Assembly: GCA_017311185.1 (NCBI GenBank)
Contig: JAESUZ010003161.1
Location: 2,775,501 to 2,839,500, forward strand
DNA from: Proteles cristata cristata
Taxonomy: Eukaryota; Chordata; Mammalia; Carnivora; Hyaenidae
Direction of reading: 5' to 3'
Length of the DNA: 64,000 nucleotides
This document shows, in pieces, positions 22,195 to 32,785 of the stretch. Numbering within the stretch: the first letter of the stretch is position 1; every line of letters starts with the position of its first letter. Made by a program: the position numbers and the translations under genes. The notes under the pieces are model-generated. The model did no database searches, was not told where the DNA came from, and saw only the letters and a list, made by a program, of their open reading frames with translations.

Positions 22195-22705
22195 CAATGC
22201 ATGGGCCTAGGGGGCCGAATAACAGCCCCCCAAAGATGCCCACGTCCTAATCCCCAGGAGACATGACTGTGTAGGCCCCTGGTGGCAAAAGGGACTTTGC
22301 AGATGTGATTAAGGGTACAGACCTTGAGATGGAGAGATTTCCTGGATTAATCCAGCAGGCCCAATGTAATCACATGGGTCCTAATATGGGAAAAAGGAGA
22401 CCAGAAGATTGAAGCCAGAGAAGGAGATGTGGTGACAGAGGCTGGAAGACCCTACGCTACTTGGCTTTGACGATGGAGGAAGGGACGAGCCACCAAGGAA
22501 TGCAAGTGACCTATGGAAGCTGGAAAAGGTAATGAGACACATTTTCCACTAGAGCCCCTAGAGAGAATGCAGCTCTACCAGCACCTTGATTTCAGCCCAT
22601 TTGGGCTTTGACCTCCAGAACTATATACAATAGTAGATCTGTGTTGTTTGAAACCACTAAGTCTGCAGTAATTTGTTACAGCAGCAGGAGGAACAAATAC
22701 AATGG
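22195..22705 (+). mobile_element. MaLR LTR, MLT1-like
   Basis: Typical MaLR strings in + orientation: 'CGTCCTAATCCCCAGGAG', 'GGCAAAAGGGACTTTGCAGATGTGATTAAGG', 'CCCAATGTAATCACATGGGTCC', ending 'CACTAAGTCTGCAGTAATTTGTTACAGCAGCAGGAGGAAC'. It is a solitary LTR of an ancient endogenous-retrovirus-like element with no coding part. The exact subfamily is not certain. Confidence 0.8.
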
Positions 22706-23330
22706 GCTTCATGGGCATGATCACACTTTCATCTTCCACAAACCTATGAACAACTGTTTTTCTTTGGCAGGTGAGGCAACTCAGACTCATAGAGGTTAAA
22801 CAACCAGCCCAAGGGTTTGCAAAGATCTAGTGCTAAGAGGCAAAGAATTGATACTAAGTTATTTTTAAAATTGTTTATATATTGAAATAGTTGGGATCGA
22901 CTGGGTTCAATAATATGTATTATTGGAGTTAATTTTACTAGTCCCTTTTTCCTTTTTTTAATGTGGCTTTTAGAACATTTTAAATTGCATATGTGACTTG
23001 CATACGTTTCTAATAAACAGTACCGGCATAAAATCTCATTCTCAGCAATTTGGATTTTGTCACCAATCTTTGGATCTATTTTTTGAGGAAAGACATGTGT
23101 TTTAGGAAGATAATGCAGAAGAAGGGTCAGACAGTGGCTTGAAAGACAAGGTTTCTGTTGCTTCTTTCCTTTGAGAAGTTTATAATCTAACCCTAGACTG
23201 AATTGAAATAGAAAGAGATGACCTAAAATGAAATGGTTCCATTAGACTAATCTGGCAGAGAGAGAGGTGTATACTGGAATAACCCAGAGAAGTGATGTTG
23301 CTGAGCCAAGTCATCATAGAGGAGTGAGTG
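22706..23330. other. Intergenic, nothing recognised
   Basis: The first 130 bases resemble a MIR tail ('GCAGGTGAGGCAACTCAGACTCATAGAGG'). The rest shows no gene or repeat I can name. Confidence 0.5.
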
Positions 23331-23364
23331 TCCTCACCAGAGGAGTTACAACCAGTAGCAATAA

Positions 23365-23575
23365 TAGCAGCGCTGCCTAACATTTACTGGGCACTTACTG
23401 TATGCCTGCCGCTGACCTGCATGCTTTACATACATTAACTCAGGTCTAATGACAACTCTGTGTGGTAGATATTATTATTACTATTCCCACTTTACAGATG
23501 AGGAAACTGAAGCATAAAAAAAGTTAAGAAGATTGTTCAAGCTTGCACGTCCTGTGAAAGCAGAACCAGGATCTT
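23365..23575 (+). repeat. MIR SINE
   Basis: 'CTAACATTTACTGGGCACTTACTGTATGCC...CCCACTTTACAGATGAGGAAACTGAAGC' is a well-kept MIR in + orientation. Confidence 0.88.
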
Positions 23576-24075
23576 TAGAGAACTACCTGGCCCTCTCGGA
23601 AGAACTGCATTGCGTCTTTCCCATAGTTAGATTGTGCTGGATCTGTCAACGTGGACGGCAGGGAAAAGAGGAAGTTGTCATGCCCATTCATCTTCCTGGG
23701 ACTCCATCCGAGCCAAGCCCATCCCAGCCTTCCACCGTCCCTGTATAACGAGGCAGAATCACCCTCGGTTAATGGCAGCTACAGAGAAGATGCCACGTCC
23801 CACCCACATGCCCAGACATAGGACACAGTGAAACCAAATTCCATCATCACCTTTCAGGTAAAAGGAAACATCATTTGAGACCCAAGGAAGGGCCTTTCCA
23901 GGTCAAGTTTGCACTGGTTAGGAGTTTTGATTGACAAGCAAAAGAAAGCAAATTTAAAATAACTTCAGTGAGCACAAACAGACAAACAAAATAAATGCAA
24001 TTGCTGGGATACCTCCAGGGCTGGGGGCTCTGACTGTGTCTCTTGTAGGTCCTCTGTCTGCATCTGTTATTTTTT

Positions 24076-24290
24076 TTTTTTTATGTTTTTTATTTATTTC
24101 TAGGAGACAGAGAGAGAGACAGCGTGAGCAGAGGAGGGTCAGAGAGAGAGGGAGTCACAGACTGAAACAGGCTCCAGGCTCTGGCTGGCAGTCAGCACAG
24201 AGCCCGACGCGGGGCTCGAACCCACGAACCGCGAGATCATGACCTAAGCGAAAGTCGGACGCTTAACCGACTAAGCCACCCAGGCGCCCC
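24076..24290 (-). mobile_element. Carnivore SINE, young subfamily, nested
   Basis: Reverse-complement young SINE (TTTCTAGGAGACAG, CAGGCGCCCC). Target-site duplication TGCATCTGTTATTTTTT at 24059-24075 and 24291-24307. The insertion site overlaps the left duplication of the neighbouring older SINE. Confidence 0.94.
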
Positions 24291-24307
24291 TGCATCTGTT
24301 ATTTTTT

Positions 24308-24515
24308 AATGTTTATTCAGTTTTGAGAGAGACAGCATGAGTGGGGGAAAGGCAGACAGAGAGGGCGGGCCGGGGGTAGTGCTGGGGACAGAGGAGCTGA
24401 AGCAGGCTCTAGGCTAACAGGAGCAAGCCCGATGCAGGGTTTGAACTCATGAACCCTTAGATCATGACCTGGGCTGAAGTACAATGCTCAACCAACTGAG
24501 CTACCCAGGGGCCCC
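24308..24515 (-). mobile_element. Carnivore tRNA-derived SINE (older subfamily)
   Basis: Diverged reverse-complement SINE ending CCCAGGGGCCCC. Its right flank CTCTCTGCATCTATTTT matches CTCTGTCTGCATCTGTTATT at 24051, left of the younger SINE, so this element inserted first. Confidence 0.88.
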
Positions 24516-24899
24516 TCTCTGCATCTATTTTGCTCTTCTTTCTCACTGCAGAGCACCTTTTATTACTTTCCAGACCTTGTGGTAGAAAATGATCACATAT
24601 TACTCTTGGGTCTAAATATTACAAGTCCAAGCATTCAAGCAAGGGATTGCCCTCTTTCCTTCAGATTACTTCCAAATTCCTTGGGGCAAGGCTGTCTTAG
24701 ACCAGATGGATAGGGACCAGGTTCATGATCCCCTGGATGCTATGACTTAAAACGAAGTAGATGGGGAGGGGCTCCCCCCACCCCCCCAGACAAGAAGCTA
24801 CTAGATAGACAGCTGAATAGGTGTCCATACAGATGCCCTAACAGACTTCAGTCCTGGATAAGAGGTGAACATGATGACTTTCTAATTATGATTCTGTGA

Positions 24900-25128
24900 T
24901 CTTTTTTTAAAGAATTCCTTTTTTTTTTTAAGTTGATTTATTTTCAGAGAGTGAGAGTATGCAAACGGGAAGGTCAGAGAGGGAGAGAGGGAGACAGAGA
25001 ATCCCAGGGAGGCTCTGCACACGTAGCACAGAGCACAACTTGGGGCCGGATCTCATGAATCATGAGATCATGACCTGAGCCAAAATCAAGAGACAGACGC
25101 TTAACTGCCTGGGCCACCCAGGTTCCCC
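24900..25128 (-). mobile_element. Carnivore tRNA-derived SINE (older subfamily)
   Basis: Reverse-complement SINE ending CCCAGGTTCCCC, with target-site duplication ATGATTCTGTGA (24888-24899 and 25129-25140). Confidence 0.9.
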
Positions 25129-25170
25129 ATGATTCTGTGAACTTACTAACTCCTGGCCGTGTGCTTTTCT

Positions 25171-25408
25171 TTTTTTTTATTTTTTTTTTTTTTAATGTTT
25201 TATTTATTTCTAGGAGAGAGAGAGAGAGAGAGAAGACAGCGTGAGCAGGGGAGGGTCAGAGAGAGAGGGAGTCACAGACTGAAACAGGCTCCAGGCTCTG
25301 AGCTGGCAGTCAGCACACAGCCCGACGTGGGGCTCGAACCCACGAACTGCGAGCTCATGACCTAAGTGAAAGTCGAACGCTTAACCGACTAAGCCACCCA
25401 GGTGCCCC
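25171..25408 (-). mobile_element. Carnivore SINE, young subfamily
   Basis: Reverse-complement young SINE with an expanded GAGAGAGAGA run after TTTCTAGGA. Target-site duplication GCCGTGTGCTTTTCTT / GCCTTGTGCTTTTCTT. Confidence 0.94.
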
Positions 25409-25731
25409 AGGCCTTGTGCTTTTCTTGTCACTTGGATAGATTGCTTGCCACTCTTCTGCCAAATTCCATTACTTTCTTGAAGATTTGAATCAAAACTGAC
25501 CTTAGTCAATGAATGAGCTCTCCCTGTATACTCCTATTCTACTCTACCTCTCATGCCCTCAGCACCTTTGTATACAGTGTTCATCTTATTATTAAGAACT
25601 TATTATACATCGTGTATATAGTATTTTCTAATCTCACTGGTGGGTGTTATCCCCTTAGACAACTACAGAAGGATGAGACCTTGTTCCTGTTCTTTTCTTT
25701 CTTTGCAACCACCAAGCTCCTTATAGACGGT

Positions 25732-25827
25732 GGAGGAAAAAAAAGGAGAAGGGGAAGAAGAAGGAAGAAGAGAGGAGGAGGAGGAGGAAGAAGCGAAGGA
25801 GGGCGTAGGAGGAGAAGGAGGAAAGGG
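25732..25827 (+). repeat. Homopurine (GGA/GAA) tract
   Basis: An uninterrupted purine run of about 62 bases at 25732-25793, continuing with two pyrimidine breaks to 25827, mainly GGA and GAA units. It gives an apparent Gly/Arg/Lys-rich frame on one strand and a Ser/Phe/Leu-rich frame on the other; neither is a gene. Confidence 0.95.
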
Positions 25828-26381
25828 CCACAGAAGCTACAGTCTCTTTCTCCTGGGTTCTATTAACAGGTTTCCTGTTTGCTGCGAGGTTTCCCATTCC
25901 TAGTGGGATGTGTGAAATTGGTGAGTCAGGAAAGCACAGAACTCGATGTATCATTTGGGTCCTCTGGTCCATAAGCAAACTCACTTATGACTTTTCTTGT
26001 CACCATCCTGTTCACCTCTTGAGATTCTCCCCTCCTTGCGACATCAAACTGCCTATTTATTCCCCATGACACATTTGAGTCACAGTAGGGCTCAAGTCCA
26101 GGCATTGCACTGTGTAATACCAACATTAGCCCTGTCCTGTCCTATTCTTTCATGACTCAAAGAAATGTTTACTGAGGCAGGAACTGTCGTAGGAGCCTAG
26201 GATCCATGAACAAAACAGACCCTAGCACTTATATTCTAGTAAGGGACACAGACATTAAACAATAGACATACATTATGTAATATGCTAGCTCACAGTATGT
26301 GCTATGAAAAAGGAAAAAGTGCAAGGGGCCTCTGGAGTATCATTGTCAATTTGTTTACATTTTGTTTTATTTGTTTCCAAT

Positions 26382-26608
26382 TTTTTTTATTTTTAAAATG
26401 TTTTATTTATTTATGAGAGAGAGAGAGAGAGAGACAGCGTCAGCAGGGGAAGGTCAGAGAGAGAGGGAGACACAGAATCGGAAGCAGGCTCCAGGCTCTG
26501 AGCTAGCTGTTAGCACAGAGCCTGACGCGGGGCTCGAACCCACAAACAATGAGATCATGACCCTAGCCGAAGTCAGACGCTTAACCGACTGAGCAACCCA
26601 GGTGCCCC
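26382..26608 (-). mobile_element. Carnivore tRNA-derived SINE
   Basis: Reverse-complement SINE (ATTTATTTATGAGAGAG, CTAGCTGTTAGCACAGAGCC, CAGGTGCCCC). It has features of the older type; no clear target-site duplication was found. Confidence 0.9.
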
Positions 26609-26800
26609 TATTGTGTCTTTTATTAGTACTATTACTTTTATTAATGCATCTTTCCCCCTATATCATTTGGATTGAATTCTATTTCATCAGCTATTAGAAT
26701 TATTACTGCAGCTTTCTATGTATTCATTTTCAATTCTATATATACTTCCCATATGGTTATTATATATTTATATTAGTCATATATATGTTTGTGAAATTCA
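26609..26800 (-). mobile_element. Possible antisense L1 ORF2 remnant
   Basis: AT-rich sequence with 'CTATTTCATCAGCTATTAGAATTATTACTGCAGCTTTCTA', resembling the antisense of L1 ORF2. The match is weak. Confidence 0.35.
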
Positions 26801-26820
26801 TAAAGAATGATTATTTTAAA

Positions 26821-27040
26821 TATTTTTTTAAATGTTTTATTTATTTCTAGGAGAGAGAGAGAGAGAGACAGCATGAGCAGGGGAGGGTCAGAGAGAGAGG
26901 GAGTCACAGACTGAAATAGGCTCCAGGCTCCGAGCTGGCAGCCAGCACAGAGCCCGACGCGGGGCTTGAACCCACGAACCGCGAGATCATGACCTAAGCG
27001 AAAGTCGGACGCTTAACTGACTAGGCCACCCAGGTGCCCC
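26821..27040 (-). mobile_element. Carnivore SINE, young subfamily
   Basis: Reverse-complement young SINE. Perfect target-site duplication AAGAATGATTATTTTAAA at 26803-26820 and 27041-27058. Confidence 0.96.
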
Positions 27041-27439
27041 AAGAATGATTATTTTAAAACTAGATGCGTATGAGAAACAAACGAGAAATTTGGGGAATGG
27101 AATTTTCAATTTCATTTTATAGCTGGTATGAACTTTAGATTGGAGGCAAAGAGAAAATTAGTGGGTTAGAAGATAATATGTAATGCAGCAAAGAGAAACA
27201 GAGAAAAATATGAAAGAGCAGTTAAGAGACATAGAGGATGAATTGAGAGGGGTGAGTGTCAAGTTTGTAAGAGCAAAATGGAGGGATTGATAGGAAAGAA
27301 CTATCTGAAGAGAGAGTGACTTATAGAGGACAGGAGTTTGCAAGAGAAGTTGTAACTGAGATGTGTGCATAAAGCAGGAATTTTGAAGATCTTTATCCTC
27401 TTTAAGGAATAGCTGGCCAAGCCCACAGGGGGATGAATA

Positions 27440-28560
27440 ATAAGGTAACCTGTTTTAGCTTGAGCTCTAGGTTAGGGAAAAAGTCTTCCTGAGAATTCAT
27501 AACCATGGCTCTGTCCTCACACAGATTGGCATCTGAATTTATACTGTTATGACCCGAGAACTCGGGAGTCAAGAAATTATTATAAAAAGTTGTTCCAGGC
27601 TACTAATACCTTGCAGCATGTAGCAGAAGCAAACACAAAAACTTCCCTAGAGTGGCACATCCTTAACCAGGTTACAAACTGATTTAAAAAAATAATAATA
27701 ATAAAGAGAGAAAGAATTAAAAACAAGAAAAAATTCAGGAAAAATCAAGCAGATGTGAAAAAGATCCAAGTGTAACTTTTACAAATAAAAAATAAAGGCA
27801 CAGATTGGCTTGACAGAAACTACATAGCTCTGAAGAAAGAGTGACGTGGAAGACCTATCTGAGGAAATTACAAAGTTTTCAGTACAGAGCAATAAAGACA
27901 TAACAAAATGACATTAAGAGATATGGAGGCAATTGTGTCATGCAGAATAATTTATGCAGACATCTTCCTACTCAAGGAGATGGAGCTTAACTCCCCAACC
28001 CTTTAGCGTGAGCTGCGCTTAGTAATCTTCTTCCAAAAGGTGCGGTATGGAAATGGAGGGGAAAAAAAGTAACTTTACAGTAGAGCAACTTGACTTCACC
28101 TAATTTTTTTTAAAAATTTTTTTTAATGTTTTATTTATTTCTAGGAGAGAGAGAGCGAGACAGCGTGAGCAGGGGAGGGTCAGAGAGAGAGGGAGTCACA
28201 GACTGAAACAGGCTCCAGGCTCTGAGCTGGCAGTCAGCACAGAGCCCAATGCGGGGCTCAAACCCACGAACCGTGAGATCATGACCTGAGCGAAAGTCGG
28301 ACGCTTAACCGACTAAGCCACCCGGGCGCCCCCTGACCTCACCTAATTAATGTGAACATCAAGAGGGATGAAGTCCTTTTGACAACATGTAGCCTTGATA
28401 TGATGTGATGAGAATGGTACTCCATACATTTGTGATCTTCCTCCCAGTGTAATCATGAGAAAAACAAGAGACAAACCCCTACTGAGGAAAATTATACAAA
28501 ATACCGAAGCAGTATTCCTAAAAACTGTGCAAGTAGTTAAAACAAGGAATCAAAATGGTG
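27440..28560 (+). mobile_element. Old L1M 3'UTR, split by a SINE
   Basis: Strings such as 'TGATATGATGTGATGAGAATGGTACT', 'TAATCATGAGAAAAACAAGAGACAAACCC' and 'ATTATACAAAATACCGAAGCAGTATTCC' match the 3' end of old L1M elements in + orientation. It is interrupted by the SINE at 28106-28332. The left boundary is uncertain. Confidence 0.6.
28106..28332 (-). mobile_element. Carnivore SINE, young subfamily
   Basis: Reverse-complement young SINE ending CCGGGCGCCCC. Target-site duplication TGACTTCACCTAATT / TGACCTCACCTAATT. Confidence 0.95.
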
Positions 28561-28610
28561 TTTTAGGAGCTACTGAACATAACCTAGTCTATCTCAATCA
28601 GTGGAGTGCC

Positions 28611-28870
28611 AAGGTGAACAGATGTCTGTAAACTGTCACATGTAATATGAGTGTAATATGTCAGAATTATAGGATATTTAGCAATGGGAAAAAATGCAAG
28701 GTCAAATGCTGATAAAATGGTCTCTAATATCTTCATTCATGCATGAAAATAATACTGTAGGCACCTAATAAAAATTTTAAATGTCAGTTTTTCCATGATG
28801 ATCTCATTTGTTCACGTAAAAATTCATATTGCTTCCAAAAGTATTTTATTAAATCTATATACACATGAAT
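28611..28870 (-). repeat. Inverted-repeat arm, left of FBXL3 promoter
   Basis: The reverse complement of this stretch aligns with 32520-32785 at roughly 88% identity by hand count over about 245 aligned positions, with few indels. Shared blocks include TTTAATAAAATACTTTTGGA, CATCATGGAAAAA, ATTTTCATGCAT and TATCCTATAATTCTGACATA. I do not recognise it as a named repeat. It begins just after an old L1 remnant. Confidence 0.85.
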
Positions 28871-29875
28871 AGTCCGTCCCTGGTAGAGGGGTACATTTTC
28901 TGTAGAGAATTTAAAAACTGTAATAAATCTGACTAAATGTTGGTTTGCCTTTTATTATCACATATATTGGCAATTCTAAACAGGGTTGGCAATAAAATAT
29001 TCTTCAGTGCTGGACCAAACTACCCTACAGCCACCTTCTTCCTTCCCCTTCAGTGGCATTGATCTTGACTAATACAACTAATAAATGTAAATAGGTATTG
29101 ACTGATTTAAAAGGAAACACAAGTTTCAAAACACAAGTTACCAAAAGGTCAAATAAAAGTAATAGGGAAGGAACAGGAACATTCAATAGGTAAAATGTGT
29201 CAAGATCCTTGCCTAGATCCTCCCCTTCTTTAGAGACAGAATACACTACAATGAGGATTTTTAAAAGGGACCACAATTGGAGTGCAAGTTTTAATAGCCT
29301 CCTACTATTGCTCTTCATTCAGTCACATTGCAAAAAATGTTGCAGTTCAGGTACATCCACATTATTATGTTGCTAGAGACTTTGTTCAGTTTGATCTGAC
29401 GATCAGATAGCCAGGCCCTTAACAAACAACACTGGCATTTTCCCCACACCGAATCTTAATGTAATTTTACACATTATATTAGGGCTTCCTAGCTCGATTT
29501 TTGCAATGGAAGAGTAGAATACTCCCCTGGGCGTCATTGCTTTCCAGTCTCTTACATATGGGTCGGATCATTGACAAGATCTCTCTGGGTGAAAAATTAC
29601 TTTTTATTTTGGAGGGAGGAAAGAGGGATGACGCATGATTCAAGTTATGGTTTTGTATCTAAGGACATTTCTCGCTTTAGGGACACCCAGTATCCAAAAA
29701 TTCAGACTGTTAAAACAAGCTAAGTTGATAGCACTTACACACAAAAATGCCTGGATTGATAAGAGGCTTCACCCGTGGGTTATTTTTTAAGTAGCCGTCT
29801 AGTCCTTTACACTTTCCTTATTTCCTTATTATGTTTCAGAAACTTTACAAATTTCAGTCATCTATCCACTTTATT
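28871..29875. other. Intergenic upstream of FBXL3, nothing recognised
   Basis: AT-rich sequence with no exon or repeat family I can name. It forms the distal 5' flank of the FBXL3 CpG island. Confidence 0.5.
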
Positions 29876-29885
29876 TTTTTTATTT

Positions 29886-29928
<43 letters not shown>

Positions 29929-30100
29929 AAGCAAACAAGCATGAGAAGAGGAGAAGAAAGAGAGAAGAGAGAGAATCCCAAGCAGGCTCCATGCTGTCAA
30001 GGAAGAGCCCCATACAGGGCTGAAACTCCTGAACCCGGAGGTCATCACCTGGGCCGAAATCAAGATGGACACTTAATCAACTGAACCACCCAGACATCCC
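29876..30100 (-). mobile_element. Carnivore SINE with expanded GA run
   Basis: Reverse-complement SINE ending CCCAGACATCCC with a (GA)n run of over 30 bases at 29890-29924. Target-site duplication TCTATCCACTTTA / TCTATCTACTTTA. Confidence 0.88.
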
Positions 30101-30730
30101 AGGAGTCTATCTACTTTATAAAGGTGGTTTTTAAAAAGTAATAACTGATGATAAAAATTATTTTAAAAATATGAAAATACAAATATTTTAAATATAAAAA
30201 TCATTTGCTATCCCAGTGTTAACACCGCCACCATTCTGCAGTAATTCCTCGCAGTTTTTAGAACACCTTATGTCCCTATGCTGTATGCAAATTTTAACCC
30301 CTTGCGTTCTGTGGAGCAGTGGCCTCGCGGTGCAGAGGTGGGTCAGCTGTCTGCAGCTACAGTTTGTAACTCTGCCTCGGAGAACTACGAGCTGCTGGAT
30401 GGTAGCAGGCTCGTTTCCCTTCCTGCTTCACCTCCCTAAACTTTCCAGTTTCAACAGCAGATGGTCTCCTCGGCATCTAGCTGGCTCCAGCCCTCCCACA
30501 CTGGCTTCAAAAGGAAAAAATCCCTAAGAGTAGCAGTCGCGTCTCAAGACGAAAGCCGCCCACTCTCCGGGAACCGGGAGGCGGAGGCTCCCAGCTGCAC
30601 GGACGGTGCGCGCTCTCGGCGGGCGCGGCCCACTCCCGCCCTCCCCTCCGCGGGCCCGCGCCGGCGGACACGCGCTCGCCCCCACGGGCGGAGACGCGCC
30701 GGGGAAAGCGCGCGGCCGCGAGCTCCAGGC

Positions 30731-30740
30731 GCCATTTTGG
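30731..30740 (+). promoter_or_regulatory. YY1-type motif at FBXL3 promoter
   Basis: GCCATTTTGG is seen directly. Its link to the transcription start is inferred from its usual position in mammalian housekeeping promoters. Confidence 0.55.
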
Positions 30741-31074
30741 AGTCGCTGTGTGGGTCGCCGTGTGGGCCGAGGCGGCGGGGTCCTCCGCGGTGGCCGCGGC
30801 TAGCTGAAGGAGTCTTTCGCAGCTACGAGGGGTCCCGGAAGGAGAACGCGGACCGCGTGGGACTGAGAAAGGAGGCTTCTCCCGGGGCAGCCAGAACCGC
30901 AAAGGTGGAGCCGCGTTGGCGTCCGCCGCGGGACCAGCGCCTCGGATGCGGGCGGAGCGCGGGGGGTCGCGGCGGCGGGAGCGCGAAGCGGGGCTCCCGG
31001 GGGGCCTCATGTGAGAGCCGCGGAACCAGCCGCCGCCGTCCCCGGAGCGTGGGGGAAGCCGCCCCCGGCAGCAG
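30735..31074 (+). other. FBXL3: FBXL3 non-coding exon 1 (5'UTR)
   Basis: The human gene has a non-coding first exon. Here the CpG island contains a good donor, GCAG|GTAACG, with the exon ending at 31074. The 5' end is an estimate from the YY1-type motif. It would splice to the acceptor at 35866. Confidence 0.6.
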
Positions 31075-31598
31075 GTAACGGCGGAAGGGCAGGGCCGGAG
31101 CCCCCCTGTGACGGCAGGGCTGGGGTGGGTCCGCCGACCTTCGTGGGCGGCAGGGCGGGTCGGGGGCGCGGGGTCCCCGCAGCGTGCGGGCTGCCCCTCG
31201 GTGGCGTCGGGCCGGGCGCGGGGTGCGGCGCCCAGACCTTAGAGCCTGCTTGGGGGCGTTTCCCCGCGATGCCTGCTTCAAAACATGTCAACAAGGCGTG
31301 GTGCGAGTGCGGCCTCGGGGCCGCCGTCGCCTGGATGGGCAGGGTTGGCGACAGGCACCGTAGAACTCGCGCTCTCCCGGGCCCTTCCCGGCGTGGGCTG
31401 TGCCCGTGCGTGTAGCTTGAAAAAACGAGGGGCGTTAAAGATGTCAAAACACTGCTTAGGGCAGAGCGCGTGAGAAATGTCAGGGAGAGCCAATCCGTGG
31501 AGGTCGCGCGGGAGGAGGGGACGCCCGGGCCCCGGAGCCCCGTGGAAAACTTGTGAGGAGGAGCCGCTTCGCTCCTGCCTACGCGTGGGCAGCGGGTT

Positions 31599-31604
31599 CA
31601 CGTG
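31599..31604. promoter_or_regulatory. Canonical E-box CACGTG near FBXL3 promoter
   Basis: CACGTG lies about 525 bp into intron 1 at the edge of the CpG island. This hexamer is the CLOCK:BMAL1 site; its use here is inference. Confidence 0.4.
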
Positions 31605-32519
31605 GGGCTGGCGACAGGGATCAGGAAGCAGCCTATTCAGCGATTGACCTGCGTCTCCAAGCTAAGAGGTTAGGTTACTATTATTTTGTTGCTGACGATC
31701 TCCGATTCAATGGGCCAGATCTTTTAAATAGTCTCTCCCACCCCGCCCCCCACACACCTTCTTTCGAAATATTTATAAAAATACCATCAACTCCGAGTTA
31801 TCTACAGATGATCGCCAGACACATTTTCACTAACACACTTCCTGCCATCTAGTTCTGAGTTAATCTCTTCCCACTGTTTGTTTATTTGTTTGTTTGTTTG
31901 TTTTTGTATTGCAGCCAAGGGATGGAAATTAATTTTGATCTTAGTTAAAGTAGAACCCAAATGGAAAGGAAATGTGATGCCAAAACAAGCTTTGTAGAGC
32001 TGTGTACATACGGGCTTATAAAATTACTACGTGCACAGGTTACCTACAGTATCTGATACAATGCTGGACACACAGCTGAAGTGCTCTGTCCCCTCTTTCT
32101 CTGATGAACAAATTTACTGCTACTTTCAGGGGGTATGGAAATATTAAGATTAGTTCAGTAACTCTCTGTGCTGCTCAACTACTCTAGGTTTTCCTCATTA
32201 TTTTTTTTTTTCCTTTTTCTCTTGGTGCTTCACACTATCAGCCCCTCACCCAGTGCTCTAGTGACCTAAGTTGTATCAATTATTTGGGGCCTAGAAAAGT
32301 TGTAGTTTGGAATTGAATCGTTGGAGCCCTGAAGAGGTCTGGTTTTGGTGCTCTACCAAGTCTTACTGACGTTTGTGGTACAGCTTCCTCCTCTGCACTC
32401 TTCATTTTCAATGCAGGAGGGTGTTTTCACTTTGACTAAAAGGAGATAAATACTTCATTGATGTAAGTTCTTTGCAGACCAGTGGATGCTCAGAATTGTT
32501 TAATTTTCTATACAGCAGA

Positions 32520-32785
32520 GCTGTGTGTAAATAGATTTAATAAAATACTTTTGGAAGCAATATCAATCTTTGGATGAATAAATGAGACCATCATGGAAAA
32601 AAATTGACATTTAAAAATTTTATTAGCTGCCTGCAGTGTTATTTTCATGCATAAATGAGGATAATAGAGACCATTTTTATCAGCATTTGCCCTTGCATTT
32701 TTTCTGTTACTAAATATCCTATAATTCTGACATATTACAGTCATATTACATATGACAATTTACGGACTTTTACTCAGCTGTTCAC
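32520..32785 (+). repeat. Inverted-repeat arm, right of FBXL3 promoter
   Basis: Matches the reverse complement of 28611-28870 (about 88% by hand count). Weaker similarity may run further inward, to about 32490. The arm lies inside FBXL3 intron 1, so the two arms bracket the promoter and exon 1. Confidence 0.85.

Larger units (their letters stand above)
30540..31560 (+). promoter_or_regulatory. FBXL3: FBXL3 CpG-island promoter
   Basis: About 1 kb of very GC- and CpG-dense sequence in an AT-rich region, 4.8 kb before the FBXL3 start codon. It is TATA-less. A GCCATTTTGG motif at 30731-30740 matches the YY1 site often found at or just after transcription starts of CpG-island genes, so I infer the start near 30.7 kb. 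Long open frames here on both strands come from the GC content. Confidence 0.85.

Noticed and set aside
25513..25984. Open frames over the homopurine tract on both strands
   Set aside because: The Gly/Arg/Lys- and Ser/Leu/Phe-rich ends come from the GGA/GAA repeat.
30461..31601. Several long open frames (up to 205 codons) on both strands in the CpG island
   Set aside because: GC-rich sequence lacks stop codons by chance. The frames overlap on both strands, are Arg/Pro/Gly-rich, and match no protein I know. The FBXL3 first exon is non-coding.
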